Below, piece by piece: positions 35,393 to 47,035 of a stretch of 64,000 bases of DNA. How positions within the stretch are numbered: position 1 is the first letter of the stretch; each line of letters opens with the position of its first letter. The stretch comes from Amphiura filiformis. Its lineage: Eukaryota > Echinodermata > Ophiuroidea > Amphilepidida > Amphiuridae. The stretch covers positions 3,537,001 through 3,601,000 of the forward strand of contig NC_092631.1 of NCBI RefSeq assembly GCF_039555335.1. Direction: 5' to 3'. The notes under the pieces were generated by a model, which did no database searches, was not told the origin of the DNA, and was given only the letters and a program-made list of their open reading frames with translations. The position numbers and the translations under genes are program-made.

Positions 35393-36206
35393 GTTAGTAA
35401 CGCCATGTGTGTCAACTTCAATGCATGGGCTTTTTTATTCTGGAAGGACAGAGGATGTGCCCTCCTTCCCCTTTACTTTTTATGACCCATTGTTTTGTTC
35501 TTTTCAGCCAATTCAGTTCGTGTGCCCCCCCCCCACACACACTCCCACACACACTATTCAAGATGGAACCACTATATCTTAGGGTTAAGACTCAATAGTG
35601 CAGCACTTTAGGGTTAGGCTTAAGGTAGCAGGTATGGTAGCAGCACAATTTTTTTGGGGGGGGGGGGTTACAAAGCAACTTTTAATGGGGGGAAAATGGT
35701 CCAAAATGGGCTAAAAATACAAAAAGCCTTAAATATCAGGGCGGCCAGCATCCCACAGGGAGGAAAGAGGGATGGGGAGGGGAGACTTCGCACAGGGGGA
35801 AGCTACCCCCATTAGCATGCACATATATTGGGGGGCTTTTGGGGTGTGAGCCCCTTGAAGTAAAAGCAAGGGGTGACCCAAAAAGAAAAGAAGGGGTAGC
35901 AAAAATTATTGTTAAAAGGAAATAAGCTTTTGAAAAATTGTGAAAAATGTACTAAAAAAATTGTGAAATGCTTTCCCAGATCCATTTCAGATCAAAATGA
36001 TTCATTCCATATCAAATTTGAGTAGAATTACAGATCTGGAATCAGGATAAGCCTTATTTGATTCTGATTCAGATCAAATTTGATCTGGGCTTTCTAAGAG
36101 TGTAGAGTTAGGGTTAACATGCTTATTAAAAGCCAGCATATGGCTTGACTCTGGGCTGTTCAGCCAAATGATAAAATCTATTTTTCTTTTTGTTCCTCCA
36201 TTGCAG
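35393..36206 (+). other. Intron of the MYND/DUF4470 gene
   Basis: Runs from GTTAGT at 35,393 to a strong acceptor, a T-rich tract ending TTGCAG at 36,206. Contains a poly-G/T patch at about 35,652-35,668 and no bounded element. The ATG at 36,168 that opens the long frame is inside this intron and is not the true start. Confidence 0.65.
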
Positions 36207-37991
36207 TGTTCAGGTTGTAATGATGCTTGGTATTGCAGCCAATCATGTCAGCTTAAAGACAGAAGTAATCACAAAGTACTTTGTCAAAAACGAGTGAAAG
36301 GTGTCAAAGAGGCTGCAGCGAAGAAGCGTGACTACTTCCAAAAGCGATCAGGTGGACCACTTAGCCGACCATATTACGTGGGAAACAATATAGCTATTGA
36401 TATGCTGAACCTTCAAGAAAATGAATGTGATGAGAAGCTGGATGCAAACGAAAGAGCCGCCAACTTGAAGAGCGATTTTAGCATTCTACAAGCTGGGTGC
36501 GGTAATCTGCGGAATACTATTCTAACCGTTGCATCTCTTCCAGTCGACTTTACGGGGAAAGTTTCGACGGTACTCAATGACTATGATCCATTTATCCAAG
36601 CAAGGAATGTTCTTTTCTTGTGCATGATGATAGTGTTTGCAACAAAACCAGGTATCGCCGAGCTCATAACGACAATCTGGTATTCAGTACATCTAACAAA
36701 CAGCCAGTACACTTTTTTGCGGGAATGTCTGACAAAACTCACTGCTTTCACTGGAGCTGCTCTAGCGAGCGTTACCCATGGACTTGTGAACATTCCTGAA
36801 GAACACATGCGACAATTGCGAGAGGTCTGGCGTGGATGGCTTGAGCTTCAATGTGACAAAAGTCATGCAAAATACATTGATTTAAAAAAGCAAGATCGTG
36901 ACCTACGTGCTATGGATACAGACCCCAATAACACTTTTCAAAAATGGGAATTTTTACTCAAAAAGCATGTCCCAAAAGATTGTGTGAAATCTGTGGAAAA
37001 ATGGCTTAAAGATGGAGATTTCCAAACATCTACCGAGACACTCAAATATGACAACCCAACTTTGACCGGATATAATTTGATGAATTTCAGATTCTACACC
37101 CTCACAGAAGCGCTTGAAATTCTGAAATCACCACGACACCACAAGTTCATATACTGCATAGCGGGAAACTTGTCTGTATTTGGAGAATGGGATCAGCTGC
37201 TTGTTCAAAGACACAATTTGAACAAGTCTTTGGTGTTCAGATACCATGTATACATCACAAGTCTTGTTGATAAAACTGTCGCTTTTCTCAAAGACAAACG
37301 GTTGTTGATTAAGGTGCATGTATGTAATGGTTTGCAACTATCATCACAATTACCACCCGGTGTTCAGTTTGACCGCATTTTCACCTCCAACATAGCGGAT
37401 TATGTTGGTACTAAAACTCTACTGAAGACATTTAAACCTCTTCTGAAAACCAGCAACAAGCAGGCCGTTCTTATCACTCAATATCTTTATTGGTGTAAAA
37501 ATACATTTCTTGAAGCTGTAGTTGAGAGCAATCATGAACTCGCTGTCGATGGAACATACAAAGCATTGTTATTGGCTGCAAGAAAAGATACTGGGAGAGA
37601 AGATATCGATGAGATGTTGAAGTACGCCGGTATGGGCAAAGGAAATACAAATTTCTTCATGTTGGACAATGCTTCTGGAGTTGATCCACAGGCAATGATT
37701 AATGCCATGAGCAAAATGGGGGTTGATGAGTTCCTCACACAAGAATACTTCAACAACATGGTGTATTTCATCAGTCTTCTGAGAGCTGATCTGATGGCAT
37801 GTGATCAGAGCTTACCAATGAGTAAAGCTGTTCCTTTCCAAAAGGTAACATGCATGGAAGGATTCAAGATGCAAGATTTTAGGCGAGAACTGAACAGAGT
37901 GGTGCCATTTGCATATCGACGTAATGCTAGACCAGTCAACTTGCTGAAAGCAATGGAACGGATGGTTGAATGGCGCTTATCTGCTGAGTAA
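36207..37991 (+). CDS. MYND zinc finger / DUF4470 methyltransferase-like protein, main last exon
   Basis: After the acceptor, the frame opens with C-S-G-C-x5-C-x3-C-x7-H-x3-C, completing the MYND finger begun in the previous exon; it has the same spacing as the first finger. MYND fingers bind proline-rich partner motifs. About 70 residues later comes A-G-C-G-N-L-R-N, then V-L-N-D-Y-D-P and A-R-N. This order matches the glycine-rich SAM loop and acidic motif II of the DUF4470 family, also found in the dynein assembly factor DNAAF3. The remaining ~450 residues are helical-looking with no membrane segment. The frame is uninterrupted for 594 codons to TAA at 37,989-37,991, and a polyadenylation signal follows. 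The catalytic role and substrate are unknown. The ATG at 36,168 was rejected as the start because the MYND finger needs the upstream exon. Confidence 0.75.
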   Translation, partial: CSGCNDAWYCSQSCQLKDRSNHKVLCQKRVKGVKEAAAKKRDYFQKRSGGPLSRPYYVGNNIAIDMLNLQENECDEKLDANERAANLKSDFSILQAGCGNLRNTILTVASLPVDFTGKVSTVLNDYDPFIQARNVLFLCMMIVFATKPGIAELITTIWYSVHLTNSQYTFLRECLTKLTAFTGAALASVTHGLVNIPEEHMRQLREVWRGWLELQCDKSHAKYIDLKKQDRDLRAMDTDPNNTFQKWEFLLKKHVPKDCVKSVEKWLKDGDFQTSTETLKYDNPTLTGYNLMNFRFYTLTEALEILKSPRHHKFIYCIAGNLSVFGEWDQLLVQRHNLNKSLVFRYHVYITSLVDKTVAFLKDKRLLIKVHVCNGLQLSSQLPPGVQFDRIFTSNIADYVGTKTLLKTFKPLLKTSNKQAVLITQYLYWCKNTFLEAVVESNHELAVDGTYKALLLAARKDTGREDIDEMLKYAGMGKGNTNFFMLDNASGVDPQAMINAMSKMGVDEFLTQEYFNNMVYFISLLRADLMACDQSLPMSKAVPFQKVTCMEGFKMQDFRRELNRVVPFAYRRNARPVNLLKAMERMVEWRLSAE

Positions 37992-38057
37992 TGTCCGGGT
38001 GCGTGGAAGGGGGAACATTACCCCCTTGCAAAAACACTTTCAGTTGAGGAGAGACAA

Positions 38058-38063
38058 AATAAA
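38058..38063 (+). terminator. Polyadenylation signal of the MYND/DUF4470 gene
   Basis: AATAAA 67 bases after the stop codon, the first canonical signal downstream. Confidence 0.6.
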
Positions 38064-38499
38064 AATCAGTTCAATCAGCTCCTTTTCCATTTCTTCTCCT
38101 AGTTACTTACCTGGTATTATCACAATGTACATGTAGATATATTTCACAATATTGGTTGTTTGTTTGTTAGTTTGTTGTTAAAGTACACAAGTTGTTTCTT
38201 TCATTATTTAAAGCACTTTATGCTGTGGTAAATTGGTAATTGCTATCAAAAGTTATGTGACTTATGCCTATTGAAATCAAACAAACATAAAATTGTTATT
38301 CAGTCCTTATGAATATCTTCAACTTGAGAATAAACAAAATGTTAATATACAAGCATAGTGTAAAAACAACAAAATGTAATATTGTTATTGTTTACTGGGA
38401 TATATAGTGACAAAGTGTATATAGTTAAGTGTGGTCAGTGTTAGATGGCGATAAAATGTAATATTCTTTGAACAAGTTTATTAGGAATGTTGATTTTAA

Positions 38500-38791
38500 C
38501 TGTAAATTTTGTTCATTTTGAACAATTCCTACAAAAAGCAAAGTTTTTAACTCATGTTTTAGTGACGTTTCACCACTACACTAGTGGCTTCATCAGACTG
38601 ACAACTCATCCCATCTGACTGTTTCCTTTTATGGGTAACAGGAGGCACCATAGAGGGTGTGATGAGTTGGTCAAAGATGTTGTTGAGTGCATACGACCCA
38701 ACTCATCACACCCTCTACGGTGTAGTGGTGAAAACACAAGTTAAAAACTTCATTTTTTGTAGGAATTGTTCAAATTGAACAAAATTTACAG
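38500..38791. mobile_element. TTAA-bounded foldback, 292 bp (copy 1)
   Basis: Arms of about 70 bp start CTGTAAATTTTGTTCA at both ends and are bounded by TTAA (38,496-38,499; 38,792-38,795). An inner inverted pair (GGGTGTGATGAGTTGG / CCAACTCATCACACCC) makes a second stem. An equal-length copy lies at 40,753-41,044. A 13-bp AAAATGTAATATT occurs on both outer sides, so the true insertion border could lie slightly further out. Confidence 0.65.
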
Positions 38792-39426
38792 TTAAAATGT
38801 AATATTGTTATGTGAAGTAATATTGTTATAATGTTGTATAGATAGCAACAAAATGTAGTATATTTATAGTATAGGAAAAGAGTTACTAGGGGGTAGATAG
38901 CAACAAAATGTAATATAGCTAAGTGCTATCAGGAGTAGATAGCAACAAAATGTAATATAGTTAAATGCTATCAGGAGTAGATAGCAACAAAATGTAATAT
39001 AGTCAGGTGCCATCAGGAGTAGATAGCAACAAAATGTAATATAGTTAAATGCTATCAGGGGTAGATAGCAACAAACTGTAATATAGTTAAGTGCTATCAG
39101 GAGTAGAAGGCAAAAAAATGTAATATAGTTAAGTGCTATCAGGGGTAGATAGCAACACTGTTATATAGTTAAGTGCTATCAGGGGTAGAAAGCAACAAAA
39201 TGTAATATAGTTAAATGCTATCAGGGGTAGATAGCAAGTTTTTAGCAACAAACTGTAATATAGTTAAGTGCTATCAGGGGTAGATAGCAACAAAATGTAA
39301 TATAGTTAAGTGCTATCAGAGGTAGATAGCAACAAAATGTAATATAGTTAAGTGCTATCAGTGGTAGATAGCAACAAAATGTAATATAGTTATTGTTTAC
39401 TGGGATATATAGTGACAAAGTGTATA

Positions 39427-40672
39427 CAGGGTGTCTCAATAAAAATAGGCCCTGTGGATCGGGGGATATAACTTAAAATAGCAGCCGCAAAATTAAAAGT
39501 TTCCTGCAGATTCAAAGTCATTGAAGTGTCTTCTATAGATTGGCGCATAAAGCATCAAAATCCATTCACTCGTCACTGAGATAATTGGGAAACTACAAAA
39601 TAGACTCATTTTTGGACCTTTCCAATGGGACAATACACATTAACAATAATGTGCTGCATTGTAGTTTAGAATTGAAGAAATTAATGAAGTTAAGGGTTGA
39701 CTAAGTATTGTTGGTCGAAACAGCCAAAAAAGATCGATTTTCATTATATTAATCAACATATTATTTAAAAATAACACCTTGATGTTTTGCAAAACTTCAT
39801 ACTTTGAAAACTTGCTTCATTTATTGTTGTTAATGAGTTATGTACGTTTTACAAAAGTGATGATGTTTCATCCCTAATTACAACATAACTCGAGAACCAC
39901 ATGACCTACAAAAGTATAGGCCTATCTGTAAATTGTATCAATTTAATGATATGTGCGTATACTTAAAGTGTATGTAACTGGGACAAAAAGCCGTCTATCA
40001 TATGAAAATTTTGACCTTTCATATTGAAGATAATTTTTCCCCAAAAACACAAAACACACAAAAAATGGGTCTTTTTGGGGAAAAAACTCGATATCTTTGA
40101 TATGAAAGGTGTACATATCATTAGATTTATGAAGTTTACTTCAAGGATGGTTAAATATCAAAAATACAAAAATATTAAATTTTAATCATTTGCATAAAAT
40201 GTGTGCTATATCGCGAATTTAAAAAAAATACAAAAATATTTGATATCAGAAGGATATTCCTCGCATTCAGAATTCAATTCGATGTGCTCTCAGGTCCCAT
40301 AAAAATTACTGCGCAAACGTTGTTATCCGAGCCCATAAACCAAAGAGAAACGTGTGAAGAACATTCTTTGGGAGATTGATTGATTGATTTTGAACTCCTA
40401 CTCAGCAACACTTGGCGTTTCCTTTTATTTCTTTTATAATAAACTACACATTTCTGTTTATGTGTATTACCCCATTGGAATGATCCAAAAATGTGTCTGT
40501 TTGTATAAATTTAATTAGCTCAGTGACGCGTGAACGGATTTGGATCATTTTTGCACCATTGTTAAGCAGACACTTCATGGTTTTTGAATCTTTAAGAATT
40601 TTTTTATTTTACTGCCTATATTTTAAGTTATGCACCAATTTCCATAGGGCCTATTTTTATTGAGACACCCTG
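39427..40672. mobile_element. TA-flanked foldback element, 1246 bp, inside the array
   Basis: A perfect 27-bp inverted repeat starts CAGGGTGTCTCAATAAAAAT and continues as an imperfect arm for about 215 bp on each side. TA flanks it (39,425-39,426; 40,673-40,674). A duplicate of the surrounding block at about 38,340-38,450 reads AAGTGTATATAGTTAAG without the element, so empty and filled sites can be compared directly. The interior carries pieces shared with 48,826-49,075 and with the 9.7-kb TTAA family. No transposase; Tc1/mariner-type target choice. Confidence 0.8.
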
Positions 40673-40752
40673 TATAGTTAAGTGTGGTCAGTGTTAGATG
40701 CCAATAAAATGTAATATTCTTTGAACAAGTTTATTAGGAATGTTGATTTTAA

Positions 40753-41044
40753 CTGTAAATTTTGTTCATTTTGAACAATTCCTACAAAAAGCAAAGTTTT
40801 TAACTCATGTTTTAGTGACGTTTCACCACTACACTAGTGGCTTCATCAGACTGACAACTCATCCCATCTGACTGTTTCCTTTTATGGGTAACAGGAGGCA
40901 CCATAGAGGGTGTGATGAGTTGGTCAAAGATGTTGTTGAGTGCATACGACCCAACTCATCACACCCTCTACGGTGTAGTGGTGAAAACACAAGTTAAAAA
41001 CTTCATTTTTTGTAGGAATTGTTCAAATTGAACAAAATTTACAG
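40753..41044. mobile_element. TTAA-bounded foldback, 292 bp (copy 2)
   Basis: Near-identical to 38,500-38,791, with the same flanking words, so it arose by block duplication of the locus and not by a second transposition. TTAA at 40,749-40,752 and 41,045-41,048. Confidence 0.7.
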
Positions 41045-42630
41045 TTAAAATGTAATATTGTTATGTGAAGTAATATTGTTAAAATGTAGTATAGATAGCA
41101 ACAAAATGTAGTATTTTTATAGTATAGGTAAAGTGTTACTTGGGGGTAGATAGCAACAAAATGTAATATAGCTAAGTGCTATCAGGGGTAGATAGCAACA
41201 AACTGTAATATAGTTAAGTGCTATCAGGGGTAGATAGCAACAAACTGTAATATAGTTAAGTGCTATCAGGGGTAGATAGCAACAAAATGTAATATAGTTA
41301 AATGCTATCAGGAGTAGATAGCAACTAACTGTAATATAGTTAAGTCCTATCAGGGGTAGATAGCAACAAACTGTAATATAGTTAAGTGCTATCAGGGGCA
41401 GATAGCAACAAAATGTAATATAGTTAAATGCTATCAGGGGTAGATAGCAACAAACTGTAATATAGTTAAATGCTATCAGGAGTAGATAGCAACTAACTGT
41501 AATATAGTTAAGTGCTATCAGGAGTAGATATCAACAAACTGTAATATAGTTAAGTGCTATCAGGGGTAGATATCAACAAACTGTAATATAGTTAAATGCT
41601 ATCAGGAGTAGATAGCAACAAACTGTAATATAGTTAAGTGCTGTCAGGAGTAGATAGCAACAAAATGTAATATAGTTAAGTGCTATCAGGGGTAGATAGC
41701 AACAAAATGTAATATAGTTAAGTGCTATCAGGGGTAGATAGCAACAAACTGTAATATAGTTAAGTGCTATCAGGGGTAGATAGCAACAAAATGTAATATA
41801 GTTAAGTGCTATCAGGGGTAGATAGCAACAAACTGTAATATAGTTAAGTGCTATCAGGGGTAGATAGCAACAAAATGTAATATAGTTAAGTGCTATCAGG
41901 GGTAGATAGCAACAAACTGTAATATAGTTAAGTGCTATCAGGGGTAGATAGCAACAAACTGTAATATAGTTAAGTGCTATCAGTGGTAGATAGCAACAAA
42001 CTGTAATATAGTTAAGTGCTGTCAGGAGTAGATAGCAACAAACTGTAATATAGTTAAGTGCTGTCAGGAGTAGATAACAACAAAATGTAATATAGTTAAG
42101 TGCTATCAGGGGTAGATAGCAACAAAATGTAATATAGTTAAATGCTATCAGGGGCAAATAGCAACAAACTGTAATATAGTTAAGTGCTAATACAAGCATA
42201 GTGTAAAAACAACAAAATGTAGTGACAAAGTGTATAAAGTTAAGTGTGGTCAGTGTTAGATGGCAACAAAATGTAATATTATTATGTGAAGTCATATTGT
42301 TAAAATGTAGTATAGATAGCAACAAAATGTCGTATAGTTAAAGTGTTACTAGGGGGTAGATAGCAACAAGATGTAATATAGTTAAGTGCTATCATAAGTA
42401 GATAGCAACAAAATGTAATATAGTTAAGTGCTATCAGGAGTAGATAACAACAAAATGTAATATAGTTAAGTCCTATCAGGGGTAGATAGCAACAAACTGT
42501 AATATAGTTAAGTGCTATCAGGAGTAGATAGCAACAAACTGTAATATAGTTAAGTGCTATCAGGGGTAGATAGCAACAAACTGTAATATAGTCAAGTGCT
42601 ATCAGGAGTAGATAGCAACAAAATGTAATA

Positions 42631-42883
42631 TGTGACCCCTCGGCACAACTGAGCCCGGATGTTGCCAGTGCCACTATTGAGATATGCTCCATCGAACTTA
42701 ACAATAAACAATAGGAAACAAAGGATTTATTGACTGTTTTATTGATTTTTCACTACTTAAATGTCAAGTACTATAGACATGATATACATCATTTTAAAGC
42801 TAATTTCAAGCAGAATATTTTGGTTGAATATCTCAAAAATGATGATTGGCGACTTCAGGGCTCAGTTGTGCCGAGGGGTCACA
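42631..42883. mobile_element. TA-flanked MITE, 253 bp, inside a 42-bp unit
   Basis: Perfect 26-bp inverted repeats start TGTGACCCCTCGGCACAACT, with TA at 42,629-42,630 and 42,884-42,885. The surrounding repeat unit normally reads AATGTAATATAGTTAAG; the insertion splits it exactly at TA and duplicates those two bases. Non-coding. Confidence 0.85.
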
Positions 42884-43500
42884 TATAGTTAAGTGCTATC
42901 AGGGGTAGATAGCAACAAAATGTAATATAGTTAAGTGCTATCAGGGGTAGATAGCAACAAAATGTAATATAGTTAAGTCCTATCAGGGGTAGATAGCAAC
43001 AAACTGTAATATAGTTAAGTGCTATCAGGGGTAGATAGCAACAAACTGTAATATAGTTAAATGCTATCAGGGGCAAATAGCAACAAACTGTAATATAGTT
43101 AAGTGCTATCAGGGGTAGATAGCAACAAACTGTAATATAGTTAAGTGCTATCAGGGGTAAATAGCAACAAATGTAATATAGTTAAATGCTATCAGGAGTA
43201 GATAGCAACAAACTGTAATATAGTTAAGTGCTATCAGGGGTAGATAGCAACAAACTGTAATATAGTTAAATGCTATCAGGGGTAGATAGCAACAAACTGT
43301 AATATAGTTAAGTGCTATCAGGAGTAGATAGCAACAAAATGTAATATAGTTAAGTGCTATCAGGGTAGATAGCAACAAACTGTAATATAGTTAAGTGCTA
43401 TCAGGGGTAGATAGCAACAAACTGTAATATAGTTAAATGCTATCAGGGGTAGATAGCAACAAAACGAAATATAGTTAAGCGCTATCAGGAGTAGATAGTA

Positions 43501-44048
43501 AACAACAAAGGATACCCCTATGAAACTAATAATTTTAAATATTTTGTTTTACACACCTGGTCCAATTTATAATGTCACATATTGTTGCATTCAGTCAAAA
43601 TGTCATTACATATAAAAAGTTTAACCTAAGTCTTATCAAAGTATCTCACAAAGAATGCAGAATGTAATATACAGCAGGCCTACTGCATTGATTGAAAGTT
43701 GAATGGACCAAAGTACAACTTTCAAAACTACATCTTTTCTTACATAATGAGACATTGTGAATGTGACCAAATACAACAATGTGTGACAGTGTAAATTGGA
43801 ACAGTGTAAGTTGGAACATAATGTGCTATCAATTAGTTTTACATTTTAATTTTGTAAAAAAACTTTTCAAAATACACTGTATTCTAAAAAGTCTTAGGTG
43901 AACTTAGAACTTGTAAACCGTTTAGTTAAGTGCTTTCAGAGGTAGATAGCAACAAAATATAATATATTTGAGTCGTATCAGGGTGGATTGCAACAAGCCG
44001 TAATTCTGTCAAATTTTAATTTTCATATTCTATCACAAAGATGATAGC
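43501..44048. other. Edge of the array and flanking AT-rich DNA
   Basis: Two decayed 42-bp units occur near 43,920-43,995. Otherwise unique AT-rich sequence without a recognised gene. Confidence 0.4.
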
Positions 44049-44217
44049 CAGTGTTCGAAATATGCCTCAAACAGTTACAGGCCAGCCGGGCTTGACCTTA
44101 AAAAGTTACCGGCCAGCCGAGTCGGCAACTAGATGCCAGTCAGAAAAGTTACCGGCCAGGCCAAAAGTTACAGGCCAATGGCGGCTGACCGCCCTATTTC
44201 AACGCTGATGATAGCAT
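44049..44217. mobile_element. hAT-type miniature element, 169 bp, 8-bp TSD
   Basis: CAGTGTTCGAAATA at the left and TATTTCAACGCTG at the right, flanked by exact ATGATAGC copies (44,041-44,048; 44,218-44,225). The interior repeats AGTTACCGGCCAG. Non-coding. Confidence 0.8.
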
Positions 44218-44869
44218 AATTTTAGTCATCGCCAAACGTTTTCAATCCATTTTAAGCCGAAATTATGGGATTAAACAGAAGAAAACTTACTGACTTGACT
44301 GTTCAACCATGGGGCTCCATGGAGCACTTATCTGAATTCAGACCAGAAAATTATTCTGAATTGCCAATTCTTACGAACACCACAAATGTGGCCGATTCTG
44401 ATTAGGTCAAACTTGGAGGTTGGAACATGTATGCGTAAGCATTAATTATACCGACAATATCAGGCTGTGAAAACAATAAAATTGATTTTAAAAAGTCATA
44501 CTAATTCTGGCTTTACTAAGTGATATGCTGTCACCTGTACATACTAACAAAATGTTATACATGCCTGATCAGACAGATATAAAACAACCAAATTTAAATT
44601 ATTTTTTCTCTAAAAAACAATTTATTAAATTCTGCAACAAACAGTTTCAATATAATTTAACATCTGTCCTATTTTTATACATGTTTGGATATAAACTTGA
44701 AAATATTACAAGCTAAACATCAGTGGTGATGAAATCAAGTAAAATCTGTTTTCTGTAAGTGGCAAGTACAGGATTGTCAGTCACTGTCAAACTTCTCATA
44801 ATTATTGTCAATGCCATACATGTGACCTGTTCCCACAAAATGAGCGTTAAGTAGAAAGTTAGTGGTTTT

Positions 44870-45066
44870 GAGACCTTTCAATTGTTGAGTTGCTGTTCCG
44901 TGTTTGAAGACACCTGTATAGTCAGTGCAGTGGTATGTCCTTTGTAATCGGGTACATAATATGCTGTACTCTGTATTCAATTCTGTCCCCATTCACAAAG
45001 GACATACCAATGCCAATACAGGTGTCTTTAAACAAAGAACATCACCTCAACAGTTGGAATGTCACA
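44870..45066. mobile_element. Foldback with ~80-bp arms
   Basis: AGACACCTGTATAGTCAGTG and GGTATGTCCTTTGT on the left pair with their complements on the right (ACAAAGGACATACC; ACAGGTGTCT). Outer AACTGTTGAGGTGATGTTC-type words pair less well. The overlapping ORFs are its arms. Confidence 0.6.
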
Positions 45067-46375
45067 AAACTCGCCGAGGTGTCACCGTAGCTGGAATGTA
45101 TTATAAATGTGATGCATTATGATGAAAAGTACCTTATGAACTGTGATATAAACATCATTTCCAATACTGTCATCAACAAACACCAGGCAATCAGAACAGA
45201 TGGGATTCAAATACTTTTTAGCTGGCCTTAACACAACGTGTATGTCATAGGGGAAAAGTACCTTTCGTTGTAGTACGTCCAAAATTAAGATATCTTTACA
45301 GTCTACTGTATGTACATCATAACAACTGTCTAAAAACACATCAGACCAAACAAATACTATATTCTGTGAGATAGAGCATCACACTAAGTAAGGTTATCTC
45401 AAATTGCACTAGCATGTTCATATTACAATACATTTAAAGGCATTAAACTGGCTTTATTGCTAGAAATACTAAGCAACATAAACAGGTGCTTTGTTCATTT
45501 TTGTACTTTCATTTATATGATGTATACAGCAGAAGGTAGCTATAATTGGCAATATTAGGTTTGAGATAGTACACCTCATTTCACATCTTCACAACCAAAC
45601 TGCAAATTTTTAAAACTGGTATCATTTTAAACCTTAATTTCAAAAAATACTTATACCTTTCAGTGTACCACATCACATAATTAATGGCTTATTCAGTGAT
45701 CCCAGGGAAAGTGTATGAAAATTAAAATTATGTATAAATTATCTAAGTGAAATGAAATTTGTCATTAGGTACTTTTGAAATGAAACATTTGGCAAAAAAC
45801 AACAACAAGGAAAACAACAGTATTGACCAAGTCGCAGCCTCATTGAAGTACATGTCGCTAATTTCTCTACATAAGTAGAGATAAAATGTCTTATTTTTCT
45901 TTAATACACAGCTTTCAGATTAACCACTAGCGGGCTATATGCACGAGATCTCTGACACTAACAAAGGTGCCAAAATCTGAATTTTGATGATTTTTACGAT
46001 CCTCCGGATGAGCAAATCACTGAATAGGCCTTAAAGTAGCAATCCCACCCCAAGTTTAAGTCATGTACATTGGGTGACACATAAAAAGTACAAAAAAATA
46101 GTCATTTTTCAAGGTGATATTTGGTAAATTCCCATTAAATAGATTTAGGCACAAAATAAATTAAGAATTGTCCATCTACACAACACAAGCATATCCAACA
46201 GATCTATGGAATGTTCAGTTATTTACCAGAAAATCAGAGTGCCTCGTAAGTACTAGACCTGTGACTCTCTTCAGCAAGTAGTGCATTTTCAAGGTTATAT
46301 GTAGCAAATCCCAATTTTAAAAATGGAGTTAGGCACAAAATAAGTTCAGCGTACCGCTTACTATACACAAAATAT
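45067..46375. other. Intergenic, 3' side of the MINDY4-like gene
   Basis: AT-rich and non-coding. AATAAA on the minus strand at 45,458-45,453 is one possible polyadenylation signal for the MINDY4-like gene, about 1.6 kb past its stop; others may be used. Confidence 0.35.
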
Positions 46376-46597
46376 CTAATTCTCGATCATGAGAGCCAAC
46401 TTGGGTACGCACAGGTATTTGCGTCTAGCGTACTACACAAAGACCGGTGTTTATACTGCACAAACACAGCTTTTGAGAATTGGCCAATCACACGGTAGTT
46501 GCTAGGCAAGGTAAAGGTTCGGTCATGTAGTTTGTGTGATCGTGTTATTAAAAGTACGCTGACACAGAAGGTACATCCTCTCATGATCGAGAATTAG
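46376..46597. mobile_element. Inverted-repeat element with perfect 20-bp ends
   Basis: CTAATTCTCGATCATGAGAG begins the element and is repeated inverted at its end. 222 bp. No clear target duplication. The minus ORF here is its interior. Confidence 0.65.
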
Positions 46598-46734
46598 TTA
46601 TTTTGCCTATAAGACCTGGGAATCTGTTCAACTGAGTTTTTTTACATCATTATTTTCACCATCACACCATAATAAAACACTCTCTGTCAAAAAAAATCTG
46701 AACAGGTGCAAACCACACAATTGGGCTATGCCAT

Positions 46735-46890
46735 TTAAAATCCATACACCCCCTTATGGAAGACATGCCTTAATCTATACACGGGGGGTGGAGATTTCAA
46801 ATGGAGCCACCCATTCAGGTAATCCCTTTTGAAACTCACACTCCCTGTGTGGAAGATTAAGGTCATGTCTTCATAGGAGTGTTAGGATTT
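46735..46890. repeat. Dispersed repeat, also at 63,850-64,000
   Basis: Both copies read CCATACACCCC..TTATGGAAGACAT and contain GTGTGGAAGATTAAGGTCAT-like and CATTCAGGT-like words that partly pair with each other, suggesting a foldback MITE. The second copy is cut by the window edge. Confidence 0.5.
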
Positions 46891-47035
46891 CAACTAGTAA
46901 ATCCCAATGCAGTATCACAGGCATGCAAATTTCAAGTACCCTGCCCAGTTGAAGCACAGGTGGAAAGTGACCTGAAAGCACTGTGTAAATAAATAGCACA
47001 CACAAACACACACACAAACTATAACTAAGTGGTCC

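Larger units (their letters stand above)
38831..43500. repeat. 42-bp tandem array (three blocks)
   Basis: The unit GTAGATAGCAACAAAATGTA + ATATAGTTAAGTGCTATCAGGG is repeated in blocks at about 38,831-39,415, 41,090-42,630 and 42,886-43,500, very roughly 65-70 copies. Frequent variants are AACTG for AAATG and AGGAG for AGGGG. Because 42 is divisible by 3 and one antisense frame lacks stops, the array yields minus frames of 250, 134, 75 and 65 codons repeating a 14-residue unit; these are not genes. The array lies between the 3' ends of two convergent genes and is interrupted by three transposons. Confidence 0.9.

Noticed and set aside
36168..36206. ATG at 36,168 as the start of the MYND protein
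   Set aside because: It precedes a strong T-rich acceptor; the codons it adds are intron, and the zinc finger needs the upstream exon.
41573..43378. Minus-strand frames of 250, 134, 65 and 75 codons with a 14-residue repeat
   Set aside because: They are antisense readings of the 42-bp array, whose unit is a multiple of three without stops; no start context, splice sites or conserved domain.
38831..43500. CRISPR-like array
   Set aside because: Units are directly contiguous with no unique spacers, no cas genes, and the genome is eukaryotic.
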